This document shows positions 49,299 through 58,862 of a DNA stretch of 64,000 nt, in pieces. The position numbers were made by a program, and so were the translations under genes. The notes below the pieces were generated by a model, which ran no database searches, was not told the origin of the DNA, and was given only the letters and a program-made list of their open reading frames with translations. Location: NCBI RefSeq assembly GCF_021044935.1, contig NZ_JAJNMP010000001.1, forward strand, positions 1 through 64,000, written 5' to 3'. Source of the DNA: Agromyces cavernae (GTDB taxonomy: Bacteria > Actinomycetota > Actinomycetes > Actinomycetales > Microbacteriaceae). Within the stretch, counting starts at the first letter, position 1; each line of letters opens with the position of its first letter.

Positions 49299-50636
49299 AT
49301 GAGCAAGACCGTTGAACGCCGTTCCGTCGACCGCGACATCCTGCGGCTCGCGGTGCCCGCGCTCGGCGCGCTCATCGCCGAGCCGCTCTTCCTGCTCGCC
49401 GACACCGCCATGATCGGCCACCTCGGGGCGACGCCGCTCGCGGGGCTCGGGCTCGCGAGCGCGATCCTGCAGACGATCATCGGGCTGATGGTGTTCCTCG
49501 CCTACGCGACGACGCCCGCGGTGGCGCGGCGCGTCGGCACGGGCGATCGCCGTGGCGCGGTCGCGGCGGGCATCGACGGGCTCTGGCTGGCGCTCGGCCT
49601 CGGCGCGGTGCTCGCCGTCGCGGGGTGGTTCGCCACTCCCCTGCTGGTGGGCCTGTTCGGGGCCGCGGGCGACGTCGCCGCCGAGGCATCCGTGTACCTG
49701 TCGATCTCGATGGCCGGGCTGCCCGCCATGCTCGTCGTCTTCGCGGCCACCGGACTGCTGCGGGGCCTGCAGGACACGCGCACGCCGCTGTGGGTCGCCG
49801 GCATCGGGTTCACCGTCAACATCGCGCTCAACTACGTGTTCATCTACGTGCTCGGCTGGGGCATCGCCGGGTCGGCGTGGGGCACGGTCGTCGCGCAGTG
49901 GGGCATGGTGCTCGTGTATCTCGTGGTCGTCGGTCGCCATGCCGCGCGCGAAGGGGCGAGCCCGTGGCCGCACCACGCCGGCGTGCTGCGTGGGGCACGG
50001 TCGGGCGGGTGGCTGTTCCTGCGCACCGCGAGCCTGCGGGCGGCGCTGCTGCTGGCGACCTGGGCGGCGACCTCGCTCGGGTCGAACGAGCTCGCCGCGT
50101 TCCAGGTCGCGATCACCCTCTACTTCACCATCGGGTTCGCGCTCGACGCCCTCGCGATCGCCGCGCAGGCCCTCGTCGGGCTCGGACTCGGCGCGGGCGA
50201 CGTCGCCCGGGTGCGCGCAGTGCTGCGACGCTGCCTGCAGTGGGGCATCGGCGGCGGCGTGGTCGTCGGGGCACTCGTCATCGCGACGGCGTGGGTGCTG
50301 CCCGCGCTCTTCACGAGCTCTCCCGAGGTCCAGGCGCTGCTGCCGCCGACGCTCGTCGTGCTCGGGCTCTCTGCGCCGCTCGGCGGACTCGTGTTCGTGC
50401 TCGACGGCGTGCTCATCGGCGCGGGCGACGCGCGCTACCTCGCCTGGACCGGCCTCGTCAACCTCGCGGTGTTCGTGCCGCTCGCCGTCGCCGTCGTCGC
50501 GGTCGCACCGGCCGGCGCGGCCGGGCCCGCGTGGCTCATGGCGGCGTTCGCGATCGGGTACCTCGCGGCGCGCGCTGTCACCCTGTGGCTGCGAGCGCGC
50601 GGATCGGCGTGGATGATCACCGGCGCGCCCGGCTGA
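49299..50636 (+). CDS. MATE-family efflux transporter (DinF-like)
   Basis: A 445-residue exporter with twelve predicted helices in two MatE repeats. ILRLAVPALGALIAEPLFLLADTAMIGHLG (read in parts, residues about 11-40) is the family start, and the second half repeats the pattern from about residue 235. It would exchange protons or sodium for organic cations; the substrate is unknown. DinF members are the nearest type by N-terminal sequence. ATG at 49299 follows a TAGGCT box by 9 bases. The NmrA-like gene follows by 14 bases. Confidence 0.93.
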   Translation: MSKTVERRSVDRDILRLAVPALGALIAEPLFLLADTAMIGHLGATPLAGLGLASAILQTIIGLMVFLAYATTPAVARRVGTGDRRGAVAAGIDGLWLALGLGAVLAVAGWFATPLLVGLFGAAGDVAAEASVYLSISMAGLPAMLVVFAATGLLRGLQDTRTPLWVAGIGFTVNIALNYVFIYVLGWGIAGSAWGTVVAQWGMVLVYLVVVGRHAAREGASPWPHHAGVLRGARSGGWLFLRTASLRAALLLATWAATSLGSNELAAFQVAITLYFTIGFALDALAIAAQALVGLGLGAGDVARVRAVLRRCLQWGIGGGVVVGALVIATAWVLPALFTSSPEVQALLPPTLVVLGLSAPLGGLVFVLDGVLIGAGDARYLAWTGLVNLAVFVPLAVAVVAVAPAGAAGPAWLMAAFAIGYLAARAVTLWLRARGSAWMITGAPG

Positions 50637-50650
50637 GAGAGGATCGCACC

Positions 50651-51400
50651 ATGACCACGCTCCTCGTCACCGGCGGCACGGGCAAGCTCGGCCGCCCGAC
50701 CGTAGCGACGCTTCGCTCTGCAGGGCACGACGTGCGGGTGCTGAGCCGCCGCGAGGGCGAAGGCCACGTCTTCGGTGACCTTCGTACCGGCGTCGGAATC
50801 CGGGATGCGGTCGACGGGGTCGACACCGTGCTGCACCTCGCCACGCGCAACGGGCGGGGTGATGTCGCGCTGGCGCGCACCCTGCTCGACGAGTGTCGGG
50901 TCGCCGGCATCCGTCACCTGATCTACACGTCGATCGTGGGCGTCGACCGAATTCCGCTCGGCTACTACCGCGAGAAGCTCGCGATCGAGCAGCTGCTCGC
51001 GTCGTCGGGCTTGCCGCACACGATCCTGCGTGCGACGCAGTTCCACGAACTCGTCGAGCGGCTGTTCAGCGTGCAGCGCCACCTGCCGGTCGTGTTCGCA
51101 CCGAAGTTCTCATTCCAGCCGATCGCGACCGGGGACATCGCAACCCGCTTGGCCGAGCTCGCCGTCGCGGAAGCCGCAGGTCGCGTTCCCGACATCGGTG
51201 GGCCCGAACAACTGCCGGCGTCCGACCTCGCACGGCAGTGGGAGCAGGCGGCATCCGTGCGGCGCAAGATCACGCCGATCTCACTCCCCGGCCGGATCTT
51301 CGCCGGCTACGCGGCCGGCCACAACCTCGTGCCTGGCCCCGCCTACGGAACGCAGACGTTCGCGGACTTCCTGGCGGAACGCCACGGAGTGCGCCCATGA
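50651..51400 (+). CDS. NAD(P)-binding NmrA-like protein
   Basis: A 249-residue atypical SDR of the NmrA/HSCARG type. The nucleotide loop is LLVTGGTGKLGRPTVATL (about 4-21), then VFGDLRTG and IYTSIVGVD (about 91-99). The second half has the substrate-side segment RATQFHELV. No clear YxxxK, so it may bind rather than turn over NAD(P). ATG at 50651 has AGAGGA upstream. The stop overlaps the next gene by four bases, so they are co-translated. Confidence 0.87.
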   Translation: MTTLLVTGGTGKLGRPTVATLRSAGHDVRVLSRREGEGHVFGDLRTGVGIRDAVDGVDTVLHLATRNGRGDVALARTLLDECRVAGIRHLIYTSIVGVDRIPLGYYREKLAIEQLLASSGLPHTILRATQFHELVERLFSVQRHLPVVFAPKFSFQPIATGDIATRLAELAVAEAAGRVPDIGGPEQLPASDLARQWEQAASVRRKITPISLPGRIFAGYAAGHNLVPGPAYGTQTFADFLAERHGVRP

Positions 51401-51840
51401 CACTTGCACTGCGCATCGGGCTCGCCGCGCTCGCGCTCATCGAAATGACGCTCGGACTCTGGACACTGCTCTTTCCCGAGAGCTTCTACGACGACGTGTC
51501 GACCGTGAACCTCACGCCTCCCTACAGCGAACACCTGTTCCGCGATTTCGGCGGGGCGACGCTCGGGCTGGCCATCGTCCTCGGTGCCGCGGCCATCTGG
51601 CCCCAGACGAAGTGGGTGATCGTCGCGCTCCTCGCGTACCTCGCCTTCGCGGTACCGCACCTGGTGTTCCACCTCGGGCACCTGCACGACGCCTCCGATG
51701 TCGAGGCGGCGATCCTCACGATCGGGCTCTGGGTGCTCGTGGTGCTGCCTCTGGCGCTCATCGGAGTCGCGCTCGTGCGCATGCGGCGCGGAGGCCGCGT
51801 GCCGCGCGGCACCGGATCGCCGAAACCAGCACGCGACTGA
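51397..51840 (+). CDS. Four-helix membrane protein of unknown function
   Basis: A 147-residue membrane protein with four predicted helices (about 4-25, 55-70, 75-95, 105-130). The extracellular loop ESFYDDVSTVNLTPPYSEHLFRDFGG (in parts, about 28-54), then LGLAIVLGAAA, resembles small DUF4345-like or DoxX-like proteins, but I do not name a family. The ATG overlaps the NmrA-like stop by four bases (ATGA). Its last ten bases are the left edge of the 865-bp tandem duplication, so an orphan copy of its 3' tip lies at 52695. Confidence 0.7.
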   Translation: MTLALRIGLAALALIEMTLGLWTLLFPESFYDDVSTVNLTPPYSEHLFRDFGGATLGLAIVLGAAAIWPQTKWVIVALLAYLAFAVPHLVFHLGHLHDASDVEAAILTIGLWVLVVLPLALIGVALVRMRRGGRVPRGTGSPKPARD

Positions 51841-53559
51841 GCGCGACGATACGCCTGACTCACGCGTTCGCGAGCATTCCGAAGCGGTTCGGGCGCCGCG
51901 GCCGATGCGGAGCGGTCCGGACGCCGCGGCCGGGTGCGGCGTCCGGGCTCAGCGCGCCGCGCGAGCCGGGTGCGGCGCCGTGGTGTCGCCGACGTGCAGG
52001 GTGCTCGTGAAGCACACCGACTCGCCCGGCTCCCCGGCGAGCAACTGCACGACCGCTTCGCCCGCCGCTCGCCCCTTCGCCACCGAAGGCTGGGCGAGGG
52101 TCGTGAGGTCGTGCTGCAACCCGTCGACGCGGATGCCGTCGAACCCGAGCACACTGAGCTCGGCGGGCACGGCGATGCCGAGCTCCTCGGCGGCATTGAT
52201 GACCCCGGCGGCCAGCAGGTCGCTCTGGGCGATGATCGCGCTGGGGCGGGTCGCCGGGTCTGCCAGCAGGGCGAGGCCGGCCTCGCGGCCCTCTTCGATC
52301 GAGCTCGCGGCGGCGGCGCGTCCGTTGGCATCGGGGAACACCAGCCGGGCGCCGGCGAGCCGCTCGCTCGCGGTGTCGGCGGTGCTCGCGGCGATGAGCT
52401 CGGGCGTCAGCGGACCACGCGTGCGGTCGGCGTCGAACGGGAGTGTCACGAGCGCGACATCCGTGTGCCCGAGTTCACGCAGGTACTCGGCGCCACGCCT
52501 CGTGGCCTCACGATTGTCGATCGAGATCTGGGGCACGCCCTCTCCCGCCGCGCCCTCGATCGCGACCGCCGGGATGCCACGGCGGCGCAGCACCTCGACC
52601 GCGTCGCCGAGCCGTGGGCTGCAGCCGACGAGCACGACCGCGTCGACCGGTGCGCTCTCGATGCCGACCGCGTTGCCGCCCGCCTCGCCGGTATCACGCG
52701 ACTGAGCGCGACGATACGCCTGACTCACGCGTTCGCGAGCATTCCGAAGCGGTCCGGGCGCCGCGGCCGATGCGGAGCGGTCCGGACGCCGCGGCCGGGT
52801 GCGGCGTCCGGGCTCAGCGCGCCGCGCGAGCCGGGTGCGGCGCCGTGGTGTCGCCGACGTGCAGGGTGCTCGTGAAGCACACCGACTCGCCCGGCTCCCC
52901 GGCGAGCAACTGCACGACCGCTTCGCCCGCCGCTCGCCCCTTCGCCACCGAAGGCTGGGCGAGGGTCGTGAGGTCGTGCTGCAACCCGTCGACGCGGATG
53001 CCGTCGAACCCGAGCACACTGAGCTCGGCGGGCACGGCGATGCCGAGCTCCTCGGCGGCATTGATGACCCCGGCGGCCAGCAGGTCGCTCTGGGCGATGA
53101 TCGCGCTGGGGCGGGTCGCCGGGTCTGCCAGCAGGGCGAGGCCGGCCTCGCGGCCCTCTTCGATCGAGCTCGCGGCGGCGGCGCGTCCGTTGGCATCGGG
53201 GAACACCAGCCGGGCGCCGGCGAGCCGCTCGCTCGCGGTGTCGGCGGTGCTCGCGGCGATGAGCTCGGGCGTCAGCGGACCACGCGTGCGGTCGGCGTCG
53301 AACGGGAGTGTCACGAGCGCGACATCCGTGTGCCCGAGTTCACGCAGGTACTCGGCGCCACGCCTCGTGGCCTCACGATTGTCGATCGAGATCTGGGGCA
53401 CGCCCTCTCCCGCCGCGCCCTCGATCGCGACCGCCGGGATGCCACGGCGGCGCAGCACCTCGACCGCGTCGCCGAGCCGTGGGCTGCAGCCGACGAGCAC
53501 GACCGCGTCGACCGGTGCGCTCTCGATGCCGACCGCGTTGCCGCCCGCCTCGCCGGTAT
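51830..53559. repeat. 865-bp tandem direct duplication
   Basis: Copy 1 is 51830-52694 and copy 2 is 52695-53559, offset exactly 865 bases. I find one mismatch (T at 51889, C at 52754). The unit runs from the 3' tip of the membrane-protein gene through to the codon for residue 116 of lacI. Copy 2 keeps an intact lacI; copy 1 is its headless downstream repeat. Confidence 0.95.
51949..52694 (-). pseudogene. Duplicated 3' fragment of lacI (residues 116-363)
   Basis: Encodes the same residues 116-363 as the intact regulator at 52814-53905 and ends at the same stop, but lacks the helix-turn-helix and hinge. Upstream of the fragment the frame runs into the other copy out of phase, since 865 is not a multiple of three. 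No ribosome site or promoter is visible. It arose by the tandem duplication 51830-53559 and is almost identical to its parent, so it is very recent or an assembly artefact. Confidence 0.9.
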
Positions 53560-53905
53560 CGGTGAGCAGCAGCAGGCCCGCACCGAGCGGCGCGATGCCC
53601 TCGGTGATGCCGTCGAGCATCTGGATCTTCACCGGGTCGAGGAACGCCGCCCGCACCCGCTCCTCGAGCACGACGCCGACGATGCCCGAGCGTCCGCGGC
53701 GCAGCGACCGCGCGCGCGGGTCGGGTCCCGCGTAGCCGAGTTCGGCGGCGGCGGCGAGGACGCGCTCCTTCGTGGCATCCGACACCGGGCCGGAGCCGCT
53801 GAACGCGAGCGAGGCGGTCGATGCCGACACGCCGGCGCGGGCCGCGACATCGGCGAGCGTGGGTCGTGCGAGCGTGCCCTCACGCGGGGCAGGTTCGGAC
53901 TGCAT
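52814..53905 (-). CDS. LacI-family transcriptional regulator (CGAATCGATTCG operator)
   Basis: A 363-residue LacI repressor: helix-turn-helix at about 16-40 (LADVAARAGVSASTASLAFSG), hinge near 60-70, and a periplasmic-binding-like effector domain with GCSPRLGDAVEVLRRRGIPAVAI (in parts), ISIDNREATRRGAEYLRELGH and LSVLGFDGIRVD. ATG at 53905 follows a TAGAAT box by 7 bases, and the palindrome CGAATCGATTCG lies just upstream of that box, indicating autoregulation. The same 12-mer precedes the MFS gene at 62317, its likely target. A headless duplicate lies downstream. The effector is probably a sugar or nucleoside. Confidence 0.92.
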   Translation of the reverse strand: MQSEPAPREGTLARPTLADVAARAGVSASTASLAFSGSGPVSDATKERVLAAAAELGYAGPDPRARSLRRGRSGIVGVVLEERVRAAFLDPVKIQMLDGITEGIAPLGAGLLLLTDTGEAGGNAVGIESAPVDAVVLVGCSPRLGDAVEVLRRRGIPAVAIEGAAGEGVPQISIDNREATRRGAEYLRELGHTDVALVTLPFDADRTRGPLTPELIAASTADTASERLAGARLVFPDANGRAAAASSIEEGREAGLALLADPATRPSAIIAQSDLLAAGVINAAEELGIAVPAELSVLGFDGIRVDGLQHDLTTLAQPSVAKGRAAGEAVVQLLAGEPGESVCFTSTLHVGDTTAPHPARAAR

Positions 53906-53912
53906 GCGCCCG

Positions 53913-53918
53913 ATTCTA
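53913..53918 (-). promoter_or_regulatory. -10 box (TAGAAT) of lacI, leaderless
   Basis: TAGAAT on the minus strand, 7 bases before the ATG at 53905, with the operator directly upstream. Confidence 0.65.
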
Positions 53919-53921
53919 GGC

Positions 53922-53933
53922 CGAATCGATTCG
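53922..53933. promoter_or_regulatory. LacI operator (CGAATCGATTCG) at lacI
   Basis: Perfect 12-base palindrome three bases upstream of the lacI -10 box. The identical sequence is the core of the palindrome at 62227-62242 before the MFS gene. Confidence 0.75.
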
Positions 53934-54000
53934 AGGGGGCCGGGAAAACTCTCCGACCGATGCGCACCGAGCGCGCTGCCGCGCCCTCACTCCGGATGCC

Positions 54001-54068
54001 GCAGCTCAGGAGAATGGGCGCAGTCCTCCGGCTGGGGCGGGGATGGGTCCTCTTTTCCTCAGTTGCGC
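54001..54068. repeat. Dispersed repeat B, copy 2
   Basis: Ends GCAGCTCAGGAGAAT (54001-54015) and CTTTTCCTCAGTTGCGC (54052-54068) match those at 17794-17863; the middles differ. It lies between kbl and lacI, again in a gap between minus-strand genes. Confidence 0.75.
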
Positions 54069-54139
54069 GAGGGGCGTGCCAGGGTGAGCGGCGCTGGCGC
54101 GCCTCCTCACCCACCACAGTGCGGCGCTGGCGCGCCTCC

Positions 54140-55330
54140 TCAACCCACGGGTGCGGCGACCTCGTCGCGCGCGGCCGCGAACGCCTCGACGCAGCGGCGG
54201 ATCTCCTCCTCGGAGTGCGCTGCCGACAGCTGCACCCGGATGCGCGCCGCACCGCGCGGCACCACCGGGAAGCTGAACGCCGTCACGTACACGCCCCGCG
54301 CCTGCAGGGCGTCGGCGATGCGCGCCGTGAGCGCCGCGTCGCCGAACATGACGGGCACGATCGGGTGCTCGCCGGGCAGCAGGTCGAAACCCTCGGCCTC
54401 CATGAGCGAGCGGAACAGCGCCGCGTTCGCCTGCAGCCGTTCGCGCAGCGACCCCGACGACTCGAGCAGTTCGAGCGCCTGCAGCGTGCCGGCGACGATC
54501 GCCGGCGCGAGCGTGTTCGAGAAGAGGTACGGCCGGGCGCGCTGGCGCAGCAGCGCCACGATCTCGGCGCGCGCGGCCACGTACCCGCCGGATGCTCCGC
54601 CGAGGGCCTTGCCGAACGTGCCGGTCGTGATGTCGACCCGGCCCTCGACACCGCAGTACTCGGGCGTACCGCGCCCGTGCGAGCCCACGAAGCCCACGGC
54701 ATGCGAGTCGTCTACGAAGACGAGGGCGTCGTACCTGTCGGCCAGATCGCAGATCTCGGCGAGCGGGGCGATGTAGCCGTCCATCGAGAAGACCCCGTCG
54801 GTGACGATCACGCGGCGGCGCGCGCCTGCGGCCGCCACGAGCTGCGCCTCGAGGTCGGCCATGTCCCGGTTCTTGTAGCGGAACCGCTGCGCCTTCGACA
54901 GCCTGATGCCGTCGATGATCGACGCGTGGTTGAGCTCGTCGCTGATGATCGCGTCGTCGGCTCCGAAGAGCACCTCGAACACGCCCCCGTTCGCGTCGAA
55001 GCACGACGAGAACAGGATCGTGTCGTCATAGCCCAGGAACGCCGACACGCGGCCCTCGAGTTCGAGGTGCAGTTCCTGCGTTCCGCAGATGAATCGCACG
55101 CTCGCGAGTCCGTAGCCCCACTCGTCGAGGCCGCGGTGCGCCGCCTCGACGATGCGCGGGTCGTTGGCGAGCCCGAGGTAGTTGTTGGCGCAGAAGTTCA
55201 GCACCTCGCGCCCGCCGACCTCGATCTGCGAGGACTGCGGGCCGTGGATGCCGCGCTCGCGCTTGGTGAGGCCGGCCGCCTCGATCTCGTCGAGTTCGGC
55301 GCGAAGCTGGTCGCGGACCGTCGTGTACAT
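54140..55330 (-). CDS. kbl: Glycine C-acetyltransferase (2-amino-3-ketobutyrate CoA ligase)
   Basis: PLP enzyme that cleaves 2-amino-3-ketobutyrate with CoA to glycine and acetyl-CoA, the second half of threonine breakdown. [13 protein letters not shown] (about 44-56), [12 protein letters not shown] (about 205-216) and the PLP lysine in [15 protein letters not shown] (about 238-252) identify it among alpha-oxoamine synthases. At 396 residues it matches E. coli Kbl. Its ATG shares one base with the tdh stop, and the tdh-kbl pairing makes the substrate call firm. It is the last gene of the catabolic operon. Confidence 0.95.
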   Translation of the reverse strand: MYTTVRDQLRAELDEIEAAGLTKRERGIHGPQSSQIEVGGREVLNFCANNYLGLANDPRIVEAAHRGLDEWGYGLASVRFICGTQELHLELEGRVSAFLGYDDTILFSSCFDANGGVFEVLFGADDAIISDELNHASIIDGIRLSKAQRFRYKNRDMADLEAQLVAAAGARRRVIVTDGVFSMDGYIAPLAEICDLADRYDALVFVDDSHAVGFVGSHGRGTPEYCGVEGRVDITTGTFGKALGGASGGYVAARAEIVALLRQRARPYLFSNTLAPAIVAGTLQALELLESSGSLRERLQANAALFRSLMEAEGFDLLPGEHPIVPVMFGDAALTARIADALQARGVYVTAFSFPVVPRGAARIRVQLSAAHSEEEIRRCVEAFAAARDEVAAPVG

Positions 55331-56373
55331 CAGAGCTCCGTCCAGTCGAGGATGACCTTGCCCACGCCGCCGGACGCGGCAGCGTCGAATGCCGTGCGCC
55401 ACTCGCGCGCGGGGTATCGATCACTGATGATCGACGCCACACGCGACCGCAGCTGCTCGCTCGTCTGCAGCATGGCGCTCATCGAGTTCCACGTCTCGAA
55501 CATCTCGCGTCCGTAGATGCCCTTGAGCGTGAGCATGTGGGTGACCACCTTGCCCCAGTCGACGGCGTACGGCTCGGCGGGAAGGCCGAGCAGGGCCATC
55601 CGACCGCCGTGATTCATGTTCTCGATCATCTCGGGCAGCGCGCGAGGCGACCCGCTCATCTCGAAGCCGACGTCGAAGCCCTCGCGCATGCCCAACTGCT
55701 CCTGCGCGGAGCGCACGCGCTCCGTCGAGACGTCGACGGCGGCGTCGGCGCCCATGGCGAGCGCGAGCTCGAGCCGCGCGGGCGACACGTCGGAGGCGAC
55801 GATGAAGCGGGCGCCGACGTGGCGCGCGACGGCGATCGACATCAGGCCGATCGGGCCGCAGCCCGTGACCAGCACGTCTTCGCCGACGACCGAGAACGCG
55901 AGGGCGGTGTGCACGGCGTTGCCGAACGGGTCGAAGATCGCACCGACCTCGGGCTCGACGGGCGAGTGGTGCACCCACACGTTCTCGCCGGGCAGCACCA
56001 CGTACTCGGCGAAGGCGCCGTCGCGGTGCAGGCCGAGACCCTGGGTGCGGATGCACATCTGTCGCCGCCCCGCGCGGCAGTTGCGGCACATGCCGCACAC
56101 GACGTGTCCCTCGCCCGACACGTGGTCGCCGACGGCGACGTCGTGCACGAGCTCGCCGACCTCGACGACCTCGCCGTAGAACTCGTGCCCGGGCACGAGC
56201 GGTGCGGCGATCGTGGACGCGGCCCAGTCGTCCCACTTCTCGATGTGCAGGTCGGTGCCGCAGATACCGGTGCGCAGCACCCGGATCTTCACGTCGGCGG
56301 GCCCCGGTTCGGGCTCGGGCCGGTCGACGTATTCCAGTCCGGCGCCGGGGGCGGGTTTGTAGAGGGCCTTCAT
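55330..56373 (-). CDS. tdh: L-threonine 3-dehydrogenase
   Basis: Zinc-dependent NAD enzyme oxidising threonine to 2-amino-3-ketobutyrate. Catalytic-zinc residues are Cys38 (GICGTDLH), His63 and Glu64 (PGHEFYGEV); the structural zinc cysteines are in [15 protein letters not shown] (about 93-107). The NAD loop is [17 protein letters not shown] (about 166-182). The 347-residue length and positions match E. coli Tdh, and kbl follows directly. It lies downstream of Gfo/Idh/MocA and sugar-transport genes on the same strand, so threonine breakdown may be co-regulated with a carbohydrate or amino-sugar pathway. Confidence 0.93.
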   Translation of the reverse strand: MKALYKPAPGAGLEYVDRPEPEPGPADVKIRVLRTGICGTDLHIEKWDDWAASTIAAPLVPGHEFYGEVVEVGELVHDVAVGDHVSGEGHVVCGMCRNCRAGRRQMCIRTQGLGLHRDGAFAEYVVLPGENVWVHHSPVEPEVGAIFDPFGNAVHTALAFSVVGEDVLVTGCGPIGLMSIAVARHVGARFIVASDVSPARLELALAMGADAAVDVSTERVRSAQEQLGMREGFDVGFEMSGSPRALPEMIENMNHGGRMALLGLPAEPYAVDWGKVVTHMLTLKGIYGREMFETWNSMSAMLQTSEQLRSRVASIISDRYPAREWRTAFDAAASGGVGKVILDWTEL

Positions 56374-56508
56374 GTGCTCGGAACTCCGTTGTTTCGGCGC
56401 ACGAACCGCTGGGTGCGGCGGTTCATGCGGGTGGTCCGGTGGGTGCGCCGGATGACTCAGCCATCGTATCGGCGCGGATGTCTCAGGGCCGGGCGAGGCG
56501 CGGATGCC

Positions 56509-57702
56509 TCAGGGCCGGGCCGCGCCCGCCGTCTCGACCTGCCCCGCCTCGAAGTACTCGACGAGGTCGGGCTCGAGCGGCGGCACGGCGAGGGTTCCCC
56601 CGTCACCGCGCAGCGACTCGGTGGCGCGGATGCCGACGGCGACCGCCTCACGCGCGGCCACGGGCGAGGTCTCGGTGAGCCCGCCGTCGCGCACGAACCG
56701 CAGGAACTCGGCGACGAGCAGCGCATCGGCGCCGTCGTGACCGACGTCCTCGGGCGATTCGGGCACGATGAAGGTCTCGTCGGCGGGCGCCGCCCCGTTG
56801 TGACGCCGGTTCCAGAGCCGAACCTCCGACCCCGAGACATCCCCGAAGTTCTCGATGCGGCCCTCGGTGCCGATCACCGTGTAGTTGCGCCAGTAGTCGG
56901 GCGTGAAGTGGCACTGCTGGTACGAAGCGAGCACGCCGTTGCCGAGCCGCAGGTTCACCATCGAGATGTCCTCGACGTCGATCACGGGGTTGAGCCCGGT
57001 CTGCGAGGCCGGCGGCCAGTTGTCGAGGCTGAACCAGTCGCGCATGCGCTCGCCCGACCGGTCGCGCCGGTCGTCGACGTCGCCGTAGACGCTCAGCGAC
57101 CCCATCGCCTGCACCTCGGTCGTGTACGCGCCCGCGAGCCAGTGGATGACGTCGAGGTCGTGCGCGCCCTTCTGCAGCAGCAGGCCGGTGGTCTTCTCGC
57201 GTTCGGCGTGCCAGTCCTTGAAGTAGTAGTCGCCGCCGTTGCCGACGAAGTGGCGGCACCACACGGCCTTCACCTCGCCGATGCGTCCCTCGAGGATGAG
57301 CCGGCGCATGAGCAGCACGACCGACATGTGCCGCATGTTGTGGCCGACGTACAGCCGGGTGCCGGTGCGGCGCGCCGTCTCGAGGATGGCGTCGGCATCC
57401 TCCACCGTGACGGCGAGCGGCTTCTCGCAGAACACGGGCACTCCCGCCTCGAGTGCCGCGATCGCGACCGGCGCGTGCTGGTGGTCGGGGGTCAGCACCA
57501 TCACCGCGTCGACACCGCTGGCCAGCAGCTCGTCGAGCGATTCGGTGACGGATGCCTCGGGCAGCGCTGCGCGCGCCTCTGCGCGCGAGCGCTCGGCGAG
57601 ATCGCAGACGGCGGTCACGCGCGATCCCCGGCCGGGCTTGTGCGCCTCGGTCCAGAGTGAGGCGCGCGCGCCGAAGCCGACGATGCCGATGTTCAGATCC
57701 AC
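56509..57702 (-). CDS. Gfo/Idh/MocA-family oxidoreductase
   Basis: A 397-residue NAD(P)-dependent oxidoreductase of the glucose-fructose oxidoreductase family. NIGIVGFGARASLWTEA (about 4-20) is the nucleotide loop, VMVLTPDHQHAPVAIAALEAGVPVFCEKPLA (in parts, about 71-101) contains the family lysine in CEKP, and GHNMRHMSVVLLMR follows. The C-terminal sheet domain would bind a sugar or inositol derivative. It sits between lacI (58 bases upstream) and tdh in the sugar-transport operon, so it likely oxidises or dehydrates the imported compound. The substrate is unknown. A 26-base word is tandemly doubled at about 56474-56524, overlapping its 3' end. Confidence 0.9.
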   Translation of the reverse strand: MDLNIGIVGFGARASLWTEAHKPGRGSRVTAVCDLAERSRAEARAALPEASVTESLDELLASGVDAVMVLTPDHQHAPVAIAALEAGVPVFCEKPLAVTVEDADAILETARRTGTRLYVGHNMRHMSVVLLMRRLILEGRIGEVKAVWCRHFVGNGGDYYFKDWHAEREKTTGLLLQKGAHDLDVIHWLAGAYTTEVQAMGSLSVYGDVDDRRDRSGERMRDWFSLDNWPPASQTGLNPVIDVEDISMVNLRLGNGVLASYQQCHFTPDYWRNYTVIGTEGRIENFGDVSGSEVRLWNRRHNGAAPADETFIVPESPEDVGHDGADALLVAEFLRFVRDGGLTETSPVAAREAVAVGIRATESLRGDGGTLAVPPLEPDLVEYFEAGQVETAGAARP

Positions 57703-57760
57703 GGGGTGGTGCTCCTTCAGGGTGTTTGCCGCGTACAGGTGTCGCCTGCCGGCGCGGGGT

Positions 57761-58858
57761 TCAGTTCGTGCGCGCCGGTCGCGGCGGCGCGTCGAGGTCG
57801 GTCGAGCCGCCCGGGACGAGCGACCAGGGGAACTCGTGCAGACCGGGCTCGCCGTCGCCCGAGTCGAGCGCTCGGGCGACGATGATCTCGGCCTGCCTGC
57901 GGTAGAAGTCGGTCGGGCCGACGGTGGTCAGGGTCGGCGCGATCGACTGCGCGTCGGGCGTGTTGCCGATGCCGATCACGGCCACGTCGTGCGGCACCCG
58001 CAGGCCGAGCATGTGCGCGGCGTTGATCGCCGCGATGGCCGCGAAGTCGGTCGTCGCGTAGATCGCCGTGGGGCGGTCCTCGCGCGAGAGCAACGCGACC
58101 GCCGCGGTGAACGCGCTCGCCTGCGTGTCGGCGTACGTCGCGGTGTGCTCGGGCACGATCGGCAGTCCGCGCTCGCGCATCCGCACGAGGTACGGGGTGT
58201 ACCGGGAGTGCTCGGGCGTGCGCACCGCACCCTCCGCCACGAGGCATCCGATCGCGGTGTGCCGTTCGAGCAGGTGATCCATCGCGAGGTAGCAGCCGGG
58301 AATCGCGTCGGAGCGGATCACGTCGTACCCGTCGGGCTCGAGGGTCTCGCTGAAGACGACGAGGCGCTGGCCGCGCTCGGCGAGCGCCTGCAGCTTGCGC
58401 CGGGCCTCGTCGCTGCCGACCGCGGCGTCGAGGTAGGCGACGTCGCTCTCGACCCGGTCGAGTGCGGCGTACCAGTCGCCGTCCGCGAGGATCAGCGTCG
58501 TGAGGCCGTGGCGGTTCGCCTCCTCGTTGACGGCCGCGGCGACGGCGAGCGACCACGGGTCGCTCAGCATGTGCAGTGACAGCTGCACGGTGTCGCTGCG
58601 ACCCGTGCGGATGGTTCGGGCGGCTCGGTTGGGCCGGTAGTTCAGCTGCTCGGCGGCCTCGAGCACGCGCTTCGCGGTGGGCTCGGCGACGCCCGAACCG
58701 CCGCCGTTGCGACCCGAGAACACGTACGACACGGTCGCCGTCGAGACTCCGGCGAGCTCGGCGACCATGCGCAGCGTCGGGCGGCGGCGCGCTGCCGTTC
58801 CGCTGCCCGGCCGGAATGTGCCGGTACCGCCCTGGCCCGACGCGTTGTCCTGCACCAT
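57761..58858 (-). CDS. LacI-family regulator of the sugar-ABC operon
   Basis: A 365-residue LacI regulator: N-terminal tail, helix-turn-helix at about 27-52 (LRMVAELAGVSTATVSYVFSG), hinge LNYRPNRAARTIRTGRS, then the effector domain with VFSETLEPDGYDVIRSDAI in parts and VIGIGNTPDAQSIAPTLTTVG. It lies four bases after the second permease gene, inside the operon it probably controls. The 28-bp palindrome at 62068-62095 before the operon is its likely operator. The effector is presumably the transported sugar. Confidence 0.9.
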   Translation of the reverse strand: MVQDNASGQGGTGTFRPGSGTAARRRPTLRMVAELAGVSTATVSYVFSGRNGGGSGVAEPTAKRVLEAAEQLNYRPNRAARTIRTGRSDTVQLSLHMLSDPWSLAVAAAVNEEANRHGLTTLILADGDWYAALDRVESDVAYLDAAVGSDEARRKLQALAERGQRLVVFSETLEPDGYDVIRSDAIPGCYLAMDHLLERHTAIGCLVAEGAVRTPEHSRYTPYLVRMRERGLPIVPEHTATYADTQASAFTAAVALLSREDRPTAIYATTDFAAIAAINAAHMLGLRVPHDVAVIGIGNTPDAQSIAPTLTTVGPTDFYRRQAEIIVARALDSGDGEPGLHEFPWSLVPGGSTDLDAPPRPARTN

Positions 58859-58862
58859 CAGC

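Noticed and set aside
51949-53196. A single long protein across the lacI duplication
   Set aside because: The frame crosses the duplication junction out of phase; its upstream half is an alternate-frame shadow of the intact lacI.
52474-53405. Insertion sequence as cause of the duplication
   Set aside because: No transposase, terminal inverted repeats or target-site duplication is seen; the junction has little or no homology beyond a base or two.
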